Below are positions 1 through 7,485 of a stretch of 28,091 nt of DNA, piece by piece (within the stretch, counting starts at the first letter, position 1; every line of letters starts with the position of its first letter). Below the pieces are notes generated by a model. It made no database searches and was not told where the DNA came from. It saw only the letters and a program-made list of their open reading frames with translations. The translations under genes were made by a program, and so were the position numbers. The stretch spans positions 1-28,091 of the forward strand of contig DAOTZS010000143.1 of the NCBI GenBank assembly GCA_034434335.1, given 5' to 3'. This DNA comes from DAOTZS01 sp034434335 (GTDB lineage: Bacteria > Chloroflexota > Anaerolineae > CG2-30-64-16).

Positions 1-1
1 C

Positions 2-1135
2 AAGGTGGGCTCGCGGGTGCCCGATGGTATGGCTGCTCGAGGGGTTGGCGCGGCCGTGGTTGCTGGCCGGCAGGCCGATGGGGCGGCGGTGGTGCCTCGC
101 AGCCCGGCTGGTGAGCCTGACCCTGTGGGACAGACCGCCTGGCAGGCCGGTGCAGGGGCGGACATCCGCCGTGGCTCGACCCTACAGGCGACCGCCAGGG
201 GTGGCGCTGTCGTCAGCATGAGTGACGCGCAAGCCCCACGCGCGGTGGCCGGCAAGCCTGCGTCCGGGAGGCCGGCAACCTCGCCGGTCAACGCGGGATC
301 GGCGGTGCTCCGTAGCTCCGTTGCCCAACCTAGGTCTGCGGTTGCTGCTGCCACAGAGGCCGGCATAGAGCCAACTGGACTGCCAGCCGGTTTTGTATCC
401 CCATCGCCTCTCGTTCCCACACCGGAGGCGGGGCTGGAGTTGGGCCCGCTGAGTGGTGATGCCGGAACAGGTAGATCCCCTCTTCAGCAGGCAGAGCAGA
501 AAGCGGTGGACTTGAGTTCTGAAAAGGTAGGGCAGGCTTCTGAGCCATCAAGGGGATACGATGGCCCGGCGAGAGGGTTACAAGCGACAGACGCGTCACC
601 GCTGGCCCTGGGGCGGATAGACAGCCATGGCCCCACTCCCCAGATTGAAGCCGCTGTCGCGGCTGAGGCGGTTCCCGTCGCAGAATGGTCTCGAGCTCTG
701 GAGGTGGCAGAGGTCGCGGACACGGTAAAGCAGTACCTCATTGAGCGCCTGGCGCGGGCCCTGCAAAGAGGAGACAAGCATCTTACCCTGGAGCTGAACC
801 CTCCCTCTCTTGGACAGGTGCAAGCGCAGATAGACTTCTCACAGGAGCAGCTTGCCGTATGTTTCTGGGTAAAGAGCACAGAGGCACATCAGATGGTCAG
901 CCAGGCGCTGCCAGATCTGCGTCAGGCGCTGCAAAGTCAGGGGGTTTCTGTGGGACAGTGTACTGTGGAGATGAGCACCGAAGGTATGCCAGGCGGCTAT
1001 CAGGGCGACACAGGACGACCGGTCTGGTCGCCTGCCGCACAAGCTGTCGCAACATCTCACTCTCATAGCGTGGGCACCGAGGTGGCAGCAGTCCACGTTG
1101 GCAGCCGGCAGGGGCTGTTGGATGTGACTGTCTGA
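2..1135 (+). CDS. fliK: FliK, flagellar hook-length control protein (5' end missing)
   Basis: The reading frame is open from the left edge, so the N-terminus lies outside the window; 377 codons remain. FliK is the secreted molecular ruler that measures the hook and switches the export apparatus from hook to filament substrates by acting on FlhB. The first ~230 residues seen here are low-complexity, rich in Ala, Gly, Pro and Val, as is usual for the FliK ruler. The last ~150 residues hold the conserved C-terminal Flg_hook domain, with the typical stretch LELNPPSLGQVQAQI followed by an amphipathic segment ending QALQSQGVSVGQCTVEMS. flgD and flgE lie just downstream on the same strand, as in most flagellar operons. 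The C-terminal domain makes the assignment firm; the N-terminal part could not be identified from sequence alone. Confidence 0.9.
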   Translation, partial: KVGSRVPDGMAARGVGAAVVAGRQADGAAVVPRSPAGEPDPVGQTAWQAGAGADIRRGSTLQATARGGAVVSMSDAQAPRAVAGKPASGRPATSPVNAGSAVLRSSVAQPRSAVAAATEAGIEPTGLPAGFVSPSPLVPTPEAGLELGPLSGDAGTGRSPLQQAEQKAVDLSSEKVGQASEPSRGYDGPARGLQATDASPLALGRIDSHGPTPQIEAAVAAEAVPVAEWSRALEVAEVADTVKQYLIERLARALQRGDKHLTLELNPPSLGQVQAQIDFSQEQLAVCFWVKSTEAHQMVSQALPDLRQALQSQGVSVGQCTVEMSTEGMPGGYQGDTGRPVWSPAAQAVATSHSHSVGTEVAAVHVGSRQGLLDVTV

Positions 1136-1159
1136 AAGGGTCTGAAACAGATATCTCTG

Positions 1160-1197
1160 GGGTGGGCCAGAGCCCATTTCCGGACGGGCTCTCACCC
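1160..1197 (+). other. Bulged hairpin between fliK and flgD
   Basis: GGGTG (1160-1164) and AGAGCCC (1169-1175) pair with GGGCTCT (1186-1192) and CACCC (1193-1197). This gives a 12-bp stem with a GGCC bulge and a 10-nt loop. No T-run follows, so it is not a standard terminator. It lies 25 nt upstream of the flgD ribosome binding site and could affect mRNA processing or stability. Confidence 0.5.
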
Positions 1198-1233
1198 ATT
1201 CTGAGTGACAGCGGTAACTACGGAGGAGTGCCT

Positions 1234-1680
1234 ATGAGTGATGCGATTTGGAGCCTGATGGCACGTGCCACGATGGCAGCCGCTACAGCCGCTGCGGCAG
1301 CATCCACAGAAACGTCGAGGACAACATCGGGCACTCATGAGCTTGGCCTTGGGCGAGACGCGTTCATGAAGTTGCTGATTGCCCAGATGCAGGGCCAGGA
1401 CCCCCTGAGCCCCATGGATGGGCAGGAATTCTTCGCCCAACTGGCCCAACTCAGCGTATTGGAGCAGATGTGGCAGATGAACGACAAGCTGCAAACCATG
1501 ACGCAGCAGCAACAACTGCTCCAGGCTGGGGCCCTGATCGGAAAAACGGTGGAAGCGACAGATCCTCAGAGGGGTCTGGTTAGCGGTGTTGTGGCAGGGG
1601 TCCGGGTGCGCGAGGGCCAGGTGTTCCTGGACCTGGGCTATGTTGAGGTTTCCCTGAACCAGGTTAACACAGTTCGTTGA
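1234..1680 (+). CDS. flgD: FlgD, flagellar hook capping/assembly scaffold protein
   Basis: FlgD caps the growing hook and guides FlgE polymerisation, then leaves. The 148-aa product has an Ala/Thr-rich N-terminus and then the FlgD family core: LGRDAFMKLLIAQMQGQDPL, PMDGQEFFAQLAQLSVLEQM and LIGKTVEA, ending in a short beta-rich segment. It is the short form known from Firmicutes and lacks the extra C-terminal domains of the enterobacterial protein, which is about 230 aa. The ATG at 1234 is chosen over in-frame upstream starts because GGAGGAG at 1222-1228 lies 5 nt before it and the family homology begins just after. It sits between fliK and the flg_new gene in the plus-strand hook operon. Confidence 0.95.
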   Translation: MSDAIWSLMARATMAAATAAAAASTETSRTTSGTHELGLGRDAFMKLLIAQMQGQDPLSPMDGQEFFAQLAQLSVLEQMWQMNDKLQTMTQQQQLLQAGALIGKTVEATDPQRGLVSGVVAGVRVREGQVFLDLGYVEVSLNQVNTVR

Positions 1681-1734
1681 GAGGAGGTGGGCATGGAGAG
1701 CTGGACTTAGCAGATAACTTTACAGTTTACTTTG

Positions 1735-1797
1735 GCTGGCAGAGCTACCTCTGCCAGCAGCCCGGTGGTAGGTGGAGTCCTGCGCAGAATTCCACCT
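1735..1797 (+). other. Two hairpins in the flgD-to-flagellar operon protein gap
   Basis: The 166-nt gap 1681-1846 holds a perfect 10-bp stem, GCTGGCAGAG (1735-1744) with CTCTGCCAGC (1749-1758) and a 4-nt loop. A second stem, AGGTGGA (1770-1776) with TCCACCT (1791-1797), has a nested CTGCGCAG palindrome (1780-1787) in its loop. Neither is followed by a T-run. GAGGAGGTGGGC directly before an ATG at 1693 could drive a five-codon peptide, MESWT, but nothing else supports that. Confidence 0.5.
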
Positions 1798-1846
1798 GGA
1801 GCCTTTGGCCGTACGCCTGTTGGAGATTAATTGCCAGGGAGGGTAC

Positions 1847-2254
1847 ATGGTCGAACCGATCAAGTCTGCTCTATACCCGCCAGTCAAACCTGCGGCGGAC
1901 GCAGGAGGAGGTCAGCGTGTGCCGGGGAGGGCTGAGGCTCCTGGAGCGGGTTTCGCTGACCTCCTGGAACAGGTGAGCGGTGCTGTACGCTTCTCCACGC
2001 ACGCCCAGGAGCGTATGCGGGCCCGCTCCATCCACCTGAGCCAGCAAGAAGAGGTGGAACTGGCCCGGGCCATTGATGCAGCCAGTGCCAAAGGAGCCAG
2101 GGAGTCGCTCATCTTACTGGATGATCTGGCACTGGTCGTGAGCGTGCGTAACCGCCTGGTGATCACCGCCCTGGAACAGAGAGCCGGAGAACCCAGCGTG
2201 TTTACGCACATTGACAGCGCGGTGCTGCTGCGTCGCGCTTCAAAGGAGATGTAG
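1847..2254 (+). CDS. Flagellar operon protein, TIGR02530 (flg_new) family
   Basis: This 135-aa protein belongs to a small family found between flgD and flgE in many flagellar operons; its molecular role is not established. The N-terminal ~45 residues are variable, Pro/Ala/Gly-rich linker. The rest is the conserved core: VRFSTHAQERMRARSIHLS, then an acidic-basic helix, then SLILLDDLALVVSVRNRLVI, ending near a hydrophobic VFTHIDSAVLL. The pattern 'F..HA..R...R.I.LS', then 'D.LA.VVSV.N..VIT', is what I recognise as diagnostic. The ATG at 1847 is preceded by AGGGAGGG (1836-1843). An upstream in-frame start at 1772 would add residues with no family character and falls inside the hairpin region. 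Position between flgD and flgE supports the call. Confidence 0.82.
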   Translation: MVEPIKSALYPPVKPAADAGGGQRVPGRAEAPGAGFADLLEQVSGAVRFSTHAQERMRARSIHLSQQEEVELARAIDAASAKGARESLILLDDLALVVSVRNRLVITALEQRAGEPSVFTHIDSAVLLRRASKEM

Positions 2255-2284
2255 ACAGGTCCAAATCCCATAGGTATCGCATCT

Positions 2285-2338
2285 GCCGGCCGGACCTCTT
2301 GTAGGGGGCCGGCTTGTAACACCACCCCGACTGGGTGG
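2285..2338 (+). other. Two hairpins upstream of flgE
   Basis: In the 116-nt gap 2255-2370, GCCGGCC (2285-2291) pairs with GGCCGGC (2307-2313), and CCACCC (2322-2327) pairs with GGGTGG (2333-2338) across a 5-nt loop. The second stem ends 16 nt before the flgE Shine-Dalgarno sequence (AAAGGAGGT, 2355-2363). It could shield the transcript from upstream decay or set flgE level. Confidence 0.45.
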
Positions 2339-2370
2339 ATAATCAAGCAAACCCAAAGGAGGTTACTACC

Positions 2371-3627
2371 ATGATTCGCTCAATGCTCAGCGCCGCCTCG
2401 GCGGTTCGAAACCATCAGATCTACATGGATGTTGTGGCCAACAACATTGCCAATGTCAACACGACCGCTTTCAAGAGCGGGCGTGTCACCTTCCGCGAGT
2501 TGCTGACCCAGGTGCTGACCCCCGGCTCTGGCCCGCAGATAGGTGTGCGCGGCGGAGTCAATCCGATCCAGATCGGCCTGGGGATGAGTCTCGGTGCAGT
2601 TGACACCCTGTTCAACCAGGGCACGCTGCAAAGCACTGGACGGAGCAGCGACCTGGCTATCCAGGGAGCCGGCTTCTTTGTGTACAAAGGTGTCACGCAA
2701 AACCTGTACTCGCGCGATGGAAGCCTGGACCTGGGATTGGATGGGACCCTGGTCAATCCTGCTACAGGTCTGCAGGTCATGGGGTGGAGACCAGACCCCA
2801 CCACCGGTCAGATCGACACTACCCAGCCCCTGCAGACTATCACCATCCCCCTGAACCAGGGATTGGTGGCGCAGCAGACAGAGAATGCCTGGGTGCTCGG
2901 CAACCTCGACTCCAGCACAACCGTAGGTGGCAGTGTCACAACAACGATCCAGATCTACGACTCGTTGGGAGCCCTCCATAACATCAACATCACCTTTACC
3001 AAAGAGGCAGACAATACGTGGAGCTGGAGTGCTAGTACTTCGGAGGCGGGGGTTACTTTTGAGTTGCCTGATACCCCTCAGGTAGTCTTCACCACAGCCG
3101 GGCAATACGACACGACCAACAACCCGGTCGAGAATTTCGAATTGACGATCCAGGGCTTCCCGAACGGCGCTGTCCCTAACCAGACTATCCGCCTGCGCCT
3201 GGACAACCTCACTCAGCTTGACCAGGCTGAAAGCAACATCAGTGCGGGCGCGCAGGATGGCTCCGGCCCCGGCAACCTGGTGAGTTTCAGCATTGACTCC
3301 GATGGCAAGGTGGTAGGCAGCTACAGCAACGGCATGTATGCGACAGTCGGGCAGGTAGCCCTGGCCACCTTTGTCAATGCCGGCGGCCTCCTCAGAGTAG
3401 GGGACAACATGTTCACCACATCGGTCAACAGCGGGGCTCCTGAAATCGGGGTTGCTGGCACAGGCAGCCGCGGGATAATTCAGGCTGGTTACCTGGAGAT
3501 GAGCAATGTGGATCTGGCTCAGCAATTCACCAGCATGATCATGGCTCAGCGCGGTTTCCAGGCTAACTCACGGGTCATCTCCGCATCTGATCAGATGCTG
3601 CAAGACCTGGTGAACTTGGTCCGCTAA
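2371..3627 (+). CDS. flgE: FlgE, flagellar hook protein
   Basis: FlgE polymerises into the hook, the universal joint outside the cell. The 418-aa product has the FlgE/F/G N-terminal helix and rod signature (DVVANNIANVNTTAFKSGR), then the D0-Dc segment. A FlgE core follows with GRSSDLAIQGAGFFVYK, an internal hook domain of strands around residues 150-300, and the C-terminal signature GYLEMSNVDLAQQFTSMIMA followed by QRGFQANSRVIS. The ATG at 2371 follows a near-ideal AAAGGAGGT at 2355-2363; an upstream in-frame ATG at 2335 has none. Length fits the shorter hook proteins of monoderm bacteria. It closes the recognisable plus-strand hook operon, since a strong hairpin lies just beyond its stop. 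Confidence 0.96.
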   Translation: MIRSMLSAASAVRNHQIYMDVVANNIANVNTTAFKSGRVTFRELLTQVLTPGSGPQIGVRGGVNPIQIGLGMSLGAVDTLFNQGTLQSTGRSSDLAIQGAGFFVYKGVTQNLYSRDGSLDLGLDGTLVNPATGLQVMGWRPDPTTGQIDTTQPLQTITIPLNQGLVAQQTENAWVLGNLDSSTTVGGSVTTTIQIYDSLGALHNINITFTKEADNTWSWSASTSEAGVTFELPDTPQVVFTTAGQYDTTNNPVENFELTIQGFPNGAVPNQTIRLRLDNLTQLDQAESNISAGAQDGSGPGNLVSFSIDSDGKVVGSYSNGMYATVGQVALATFVNAGGLLRVGDNMFTTSVNSGAPEIGVAGTGSRGIIQAGYLEMSNVDLAQQFTSMIMAQRGFQANSRVISASDQMLQDLVNLVR

Positions 3628-3654
3628 GGCCTCGGAGCCACTAACCCTTAGCGT

Positions 3655-3710
3655 CCCCTCCTCGCCCTCCCCACATGCCGGGACAGGCGAGGAGGGGGCA
3701 AAGCTTTTCT
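3655..3710 (+). terminator. Probable rho-independent terminator after flgE
   Basis: A perfect 12-bp GC-rich stem (CCCCTCCTCGCC at 3655-3666 with GGCGAGGAGGGG at 3686-3697) has a 19-nt loop, followed by GCAAAGCTTTTCT. The T-run is short and delayed, so termination may be partial. It lies between flgE and the double hydrolase gene and ends about 21 nt before that gene's ribosome binding site. Confidence 0.55.
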
Positions 3711-3742
3711 CACGTAATGGAGCACAGCGCAGAGGAGCATGC

Positions 3743-6421
3743 ATGCGTATCGCGACGGTTGTCATGATCCTGGCCCTGCTGGCCCTTCCCGGGCTGCACT
3801 TGCAGGCAGCGGCAGAAGTCCCACTGCCCCTTTCCGCGTATCCCCGCCCGCCGCAAGACAACGGCCTGGGCATTCATTGGACCACACTCATCTATGGCCA
3901 GCCGCGCGAAGTGGTGGACTACTTCGTGGCAGAACTCAGCGCGATGAACGTGCGCTGGGTCAAGCTTCTCAACGATGGCACCGAGGGCCGCCACCATGAC
4001 TATCTCATCCAACAACTGGTCAGCCATGGGATCATGCCTGTGTTGCGTATTTATACGCGTTGCAATGGCGCCTTAGATCTGGGCTCCCTGCGCCGGCTGG
4101 TAGAGCACTATCGGCCGCGCGGTGTCTTCTACTACGAGCTATACAACGAACCTGAGCTGGCCGGCGTGGACGGCGGATGGTGTAACAATGAACGTCCCGA
4201 CCCGGATCGGTTGCTGGATGTCTGGCTTCCGGCAGCGCGCGTTGTCCAGGAAGCCGGCGGTTTCCCCTCGGTCCCCTCCCTGTTCCCGCCTTCGACAGCG
4301 GATCCCAACTGGCGCAACAGCTTCTTTGTCCGCTTCTTCCAGGGTATTAAGGAGCGAGGGGAAACCTCCATCCTTTACCGCAGTTGGGGGGCTGTCCACA
4401 ACTACTTCCTCAACCATCCCGTGGATTACCCCTATGACCAGGCCAATCTGACTGGCCAGCCACTGACCCCAGCCGAGATTGCCCGCTATGGCCTGAGCCA
4501 GGCAGAGGTCGAGAGCATCAACCAGGCACGCAGCCGGGCCAGGCTGCCCCGCAGCCAGGGCGGCTACTATGTAGGCAGCACGGTGGATGAGGACCCTGAC
4601 TGCTTTCTATCCTTTATCGCTTATCACAATCGTTTTGTCGAACTGTTCGGGTTCGAGATCCCCCTTATCAGTACCGAGGGTGGGGTTCAGGTGGGATCCA
4701 GCGAAGATCCCCGCTATCCCAAGGTCACTGAGGCCCTGATGGCTGAGCGCACTATCCAGGCCTATGAATACATGCTGGACAAGGCGCCGGCGTACTACTT
4801 TGCCTTCACAAGCTGGTTGCTGGCAGAAAAAGCGCTAGGCCGCTTTGGGTCAGGATGGGAGAGCTGGGCCTGGTATCACGACATGCAGGGCAACCACCTG
4901 CCGGTGGTGGAGAGCTTGAAGAACCATCCTCGCCGCGGCGAGACACGCAGGCTGGCAGCTCAACGCCCGACAGGGTTGTCTGAGGCAGTACATGCCCCTG
5001 CACAGCCTGATCGGGGCTCGGGCAGCCAGCCGGCCCTGGGATCGGATGAGCGCGTCCTTCTGTCGTGGGAAGGTTATCCTCGCCCCCCCGCGGACAACGG
5101 CTGGGGCATCCACTGGGTCCCGACCCTGTTCGGCCAGCCGGCCGACCTGGTGGACAGGCTTGTTGCCCAGGTCGCCGACATGGGCATCAAGTGGGTGAAG
5201 CTGATGCAGCCCGATGAGCCCAAGGTGGAACATGAGTACCTGATCCGTTCCCTGGTCAAGGCCGGGATAATGCCGGTTCTGCGGGTCTATCGGCCGTATA
5301 ATACCCCCTATGAACATCTGGAAGAGCTGGTACGGGAGGCACTTCCAATGGGGGTCTTTTACTACGAGCTTTACAATGAGCCCAACATCCGGGGCCAGCC
5401 AGGAGGATGGTATCCGGGGGAAGAAATCAGCCCGGAGCGGCTGGCTGAGCTCTGGCTTCCCGCCGCACGGGCTGTCTTGCGCGCGGGCGGCCTGCCGGGC
5501 ATCCCCGCCTTGGCCCCTGGCGGGGATTACGATGACATCGCTTTTCTCCGCCACTTTCTGCGCGCCGTGCTGGCCCAGGGAGGCCGCGACGTCCTTCAGC
5601 GTAGCTGGCTGGCCTTGCATAACTACTTTCTTAATCACCCCCTCGACTATCCTGAAGACGCGGTCAACCTCCATTCTGCGTCCCTGTCGGCTGCCGAGAT
5701 AGCTCAGCGTGGCCTGAGTGAGGCCCAGGTCCGGGCGATCAACGCAGCGCGTGCCAGAAGCCGCCTGCCGCGCTCTCAGGGCGGCTATTACGTGGGCGCA
5801 ACAGTGCTGGAGGACTCCAACGGCTTCCGCAAGTTCGAAGCTTACCATGCTGTGCTACTGGACGAAATTGGGTTTGCCGTGCCGATCATCTCAACTGAGG
5901 GAGGAGCAATTCCGGGTACACAGGAAGACCCTCGCTACCCCCCTGTCACCGAGGAGGATGTGGCAAAGTGGACAGCTGCGGCCTACGCTTACATGCTCGA
6001 TCAGGCTCCTGCCTATTACTTTGCCTTCACCCCCTGGTTGTTGGCCAACATGGCCGGCGGAGGCTCGGATCCTGCCTGGGAGGGCGCGGCCTGGATACGT
6101 GCCAATGGCAAGGGGGAGGCGCCAGTGGTCGAAGCAGTGCGCGCCCTGGCCAGACAGAAAGGTGCGCTCTCTCGGGACATGAATATAGCGGGGAAAGCCA
6201 CCACGGTTTCTGCCTGGTTGATCATCTGGCGCGACGGACAGCCACTATGCCGTCTGCCGGCAGTCTATGCGGTGGACAGGCCTCTGAGCACCGCCTGGAC
6301 CCCTCCAGCCGATGGCCGGCAATGGGGGATCGAGGTACGCGACAGTACAGGTAAGCGTGTGCACGTCTTGGGCGAGGTCGGCGCTACAGATACGCCATTG
6401 CCGTCCTTGTGTGCTAATTGA
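3743..6421 (+). CDS. Secreted tandem glycoside hydrolase-like protein (two clan GH-A-type barrels)
   Basis: The 892-aa protein starts with a clear signal peptide (hydrophobic residues 5-18, cleavage probably after AAA at 22-24). It then carries two homologous units, about residues 33-397 and 445-806, and a ~75-residue beta-rich tail. Each unit has a (beta/alpha)8 clan GH-A pattern: YYELYNEP, where Glu 136 and Glu 546 are the likely acid/base, and ISTEGG, where Glu 312 and Glu 719 are the likely nucleophile. The Glu-Glu spacings are 176 and 173 residues. Both units also share NYFLNHP, LPRSQGGYYVG, EDPRYP and APAYYFAFT. Both sites look intact. The substrate cannot be read from sequence; I could not assign a GH family (GH39- or GH5-like folds are the nearest). 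The start has AGAGGAG (3731-3737) 5 nt upstream. It is an odd neighbour for flagellar genes and could act on cell-wall, S-layer or environmental glycans. Confidence 0.8.
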   Translation: MRIATVVMILALLALPGLHLQAAAEVPLPLSAYPRPPQDNGLGIHWTTLIYGQPREVVDYFVAELSAMNVRWVKLLNDGTEGRHHDYLIQQLVSHGIMPVLRIYTRCNGALDLGSLRRLVEHYRPRGVFYYELYNEPELAGVDGGWCNNERPDPDRLLDVWLPAARVVQEAGGFPSVPSLFPPSTADPNWRNSFFVRFFQGIKERGETSILYRSWGAVHNYFLNHPVDYPYDQANLTGQPLTPAEIARYGLSQAEVESINQARSRARLPRSQGGYYVGSTVDEDPDCFLSFIAYHNRFVELFGFEIPLISTEGGVQVGSSEDPRYPKVTEALMAERTIQAYEYMLDKAPAYYFAFTSWLLAEKALGRFGSGWESWAWYHDMQGNHLPVVESLKNHPRRGETRRLAAQRPTGLSEAVHAPAQPDRGSGSQPALGSDERVLLSWEGYPRPPADNGWGIHWVPTLFGQPADLVDRLVAQVADMGIKWVKLMQPDEPKVEHEYLIRSLVKAGIMPVLRVYRPYNTPYEHLEELVREALPMGVFYYELYNEPNIRGQPGGWYPGEEISPERLAELWLPAARAVLRAGGLPGIPALAPGGDYDDIAFLRHFLRAVLAQGGRDVLQRSWLALHNYFLNHPLDYPEDAVNLHSASLSAAEIAQRGLSEAQVRAINAARARSRLPRSQGGYYVGATVLEDSNGFRKFEAYHAVLLDEIGFAVPIISTEGGAIPGTQEDPRYPPVTEEDVAKWTAAAYAYMLDQAPAYYFAFTPWLLANMAGGGSDPAWEGAAWIRANGKGEAPVVEAVRALARQKGALSRDMNIAGKATTVSAWLIIWRDGQPLCRLPAVYAVDRPLSTAWTPPADGRQWGIEVRDSTGKRVHVLGEVGATDTPLPSLCAN
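3839..6160 (+). repeat. Internal tandem duplication of the hydrolase unit
   Basis: Unit 1 (about 3839-4932) and unit 2 (about 5075-6160) are direct repeats within one gene, offset by about 1.23 kb. The protein repeats are closest in the C-terminal half of each barrel, where long stretches align without gaps. DNA similarity is also visible, for example around 4551-4577 and 5771-5797, with third-position changes. The duplication is therefore old enough for synonymous drift but has stayed under constraint. A linker of about 45 residues rich in Arg, Gln and Ser separates the units. Confidence 0.8.
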
Positions 6422-6519
6422 CAGGAGATACGCACTTTAGGGCGTATCGCCCCATCCCCCTACCTCCTTCCCCGCCCCCGATCGGGGGGTACAGCGTAGT
6501 GCAACTGCGTAACTCCTGT
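6421..6519. mobile_element. 99-bp MITE-like element with target site duplication
   Basis: The element begins ACAGGAGATACGCA (6421-6434) and ends TGCGTAACTCCTGT (6506-6519), which are inverted repeats with 13 of 14 positions paired. It is flanked on both sides by AATTG (6416-6420 and 6520-6524), a 5-bp direct duplication expected from transposition. It carries no protein and contains a perfect 14-bp palindrome, CCCCCGATCGGGGG (6475-6488). The left 60 bp recur in inverted orientation at 25741-25800 with about 5 substitutions and one indel. The first base of the element supplies the last base of the hydrolase stop codon. No transposase that could move it is in the window. It fills most of the 137-bp gap between the convergent hydrolase and flgL genes. 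Confidence 0.75.
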
Positions 6520-6558
6520 AATTGGAGATTTTCGGGGTTTTTATGGCGACACCTGGGA

Positions 6559-7443
6559 TCAGCCCAAGTAGTCGAAGAGAGAGCGAGGCAGGATATGTGA
6601 CATGGCTGTCAGGGTGGCCTGGTATCCCATCTCATAGCTTCCGCTTTCCAGGATCGCCTGCGCCATGTCTGTGTCTTCGGTGCGGGAGAGCAAACTCCGA
6701 AGATTGATTTCGAATTCCTGCAGCCGACTGCGCGCTTCTTCCAGGACCTTCGCGCGGGCACCGATGGTGGCTTGCTCCAGGAGCACCATGTCTGTTGCGT
6801 TGTCCAGGCTGGCAATGGCTTCTCGGATGGCAGCCGTATCGTTTGTCTCCAAAGCCGTGACAAGGTCAGCTACGGCTTTGAACGCGGCCTGAAAGGCGGG
6901 CGCGTCACCGCTGACGTTGACCACCATACACGTGCCGGGCTCAATCTCGTGGCTGATGCTGCCACTATCTCCCTCATAGGTAGCCGTCAGGGTATCGGGA
7001 TCCACAGCAAATGGCTGAGTACTAACCCGATAGCCAGCAAACAGGTATTGGCCTCGGTGCGCGGTGTTGGCAATCTCTCCAATCTGCTTGAACTGCTCGC
7101 GTACTGCAGCTGCAAAGCTCAGCCGTTGGGAGGCCGACAGGGTTTCGTTGGCAGCCTGCACGGCGGTCAGGCGTGCTGAGCCAAGCACTTCTGCCAATGA
7201 GCCCAGAGACGCATCTGTGGCGTCCATCCAGTCTCTGCTGAAATCCAGATTCCTCAGGTGGCTCTGCACACTGCTTAATGCAGCACGAAGGTTGAGGGCC
7301 TGCTGAACCCCCTGGGGATCGTCATGGGGACGGTGCAGGCGTCTTCCGGATGCGATCTGGGTACGGCGTTCCTCCAGAGCTTCCTGGTTTTGATGTAATC
7401 GCTCTACGGCCGATTGGATAAGCCACCTCTGGCTGACGCGCAT
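6559..7443 (-). CDS. flgL: FlgL (HAP3), hook-filament junction protein
   Basis: FlgL is a flagellin-like protein that joins the FlgK zone to the filament. The 294-aa product starts MRVSQRWLIQSAVERLHQNQ and continues with TQIASGRRLHRPHDDPQGV, the flagellin-type N-terminal coiled coil and 'SG.R...P.DDP' signature. It ends with a flagellin-like C-terminal helix (LRSLLSRTEDTDMAQAILE). The middle domain is small. The ATG at 7443 is chosen because an AGGAG lies 9 nt upstream; an earlier in-frame start would add only MFGEEEKIK. It is the last gene of the minus-strand block, 42 nt after flgK, and converges on the hydrolase gene. It lacks the extended variable domain of a filament flagellin, and pairing with flgK supports FlgL. 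Confidence 0.93.
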   Translation of the reverse strand: MRVSQRWLIQSAVERLHQNQEALEERRTQIASGRRLHRPHDDPQGVQQALNLRAALSSVQSHLRNLDFSRDWMDATDASLGSLAEVLGSARLTAVQAANETLSASQRLSFAAAVREQFKQIGEIANTAHRGQYLFAGYRVSTQPFAVDPDTLTATYEGDSGSISHEIEPGTCMVVNVSGDAPAFQAAFKAVADLVTALETNDTAAIREAIASLDNATDMVLLEQATIGARAKVLEEARSRLQEFEINLRSLLSRTEDTDMAQAILESGSYEMGYQATLTAMSHILPRSLFDYLG

Positions 7444-7485
7444 CTTGATCTTCTCCTCTTCACCGAACATCCACCCACATAATCA

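Noticed and set aside
2380..3525. 381-codon open frame on the minus strand opposite flgE
   Set aside because: It is a shadow of the codon-biased flgE frame, with no family pattern and a Cys/His/Arg-rich composition.
4850..5848. 332-codon open frame on the minus strand opposite the hydrolase gene
   Set aside because: It is antisense to conserved barrel repeats and has no recognisable domain; the plus frame explains the conservation.
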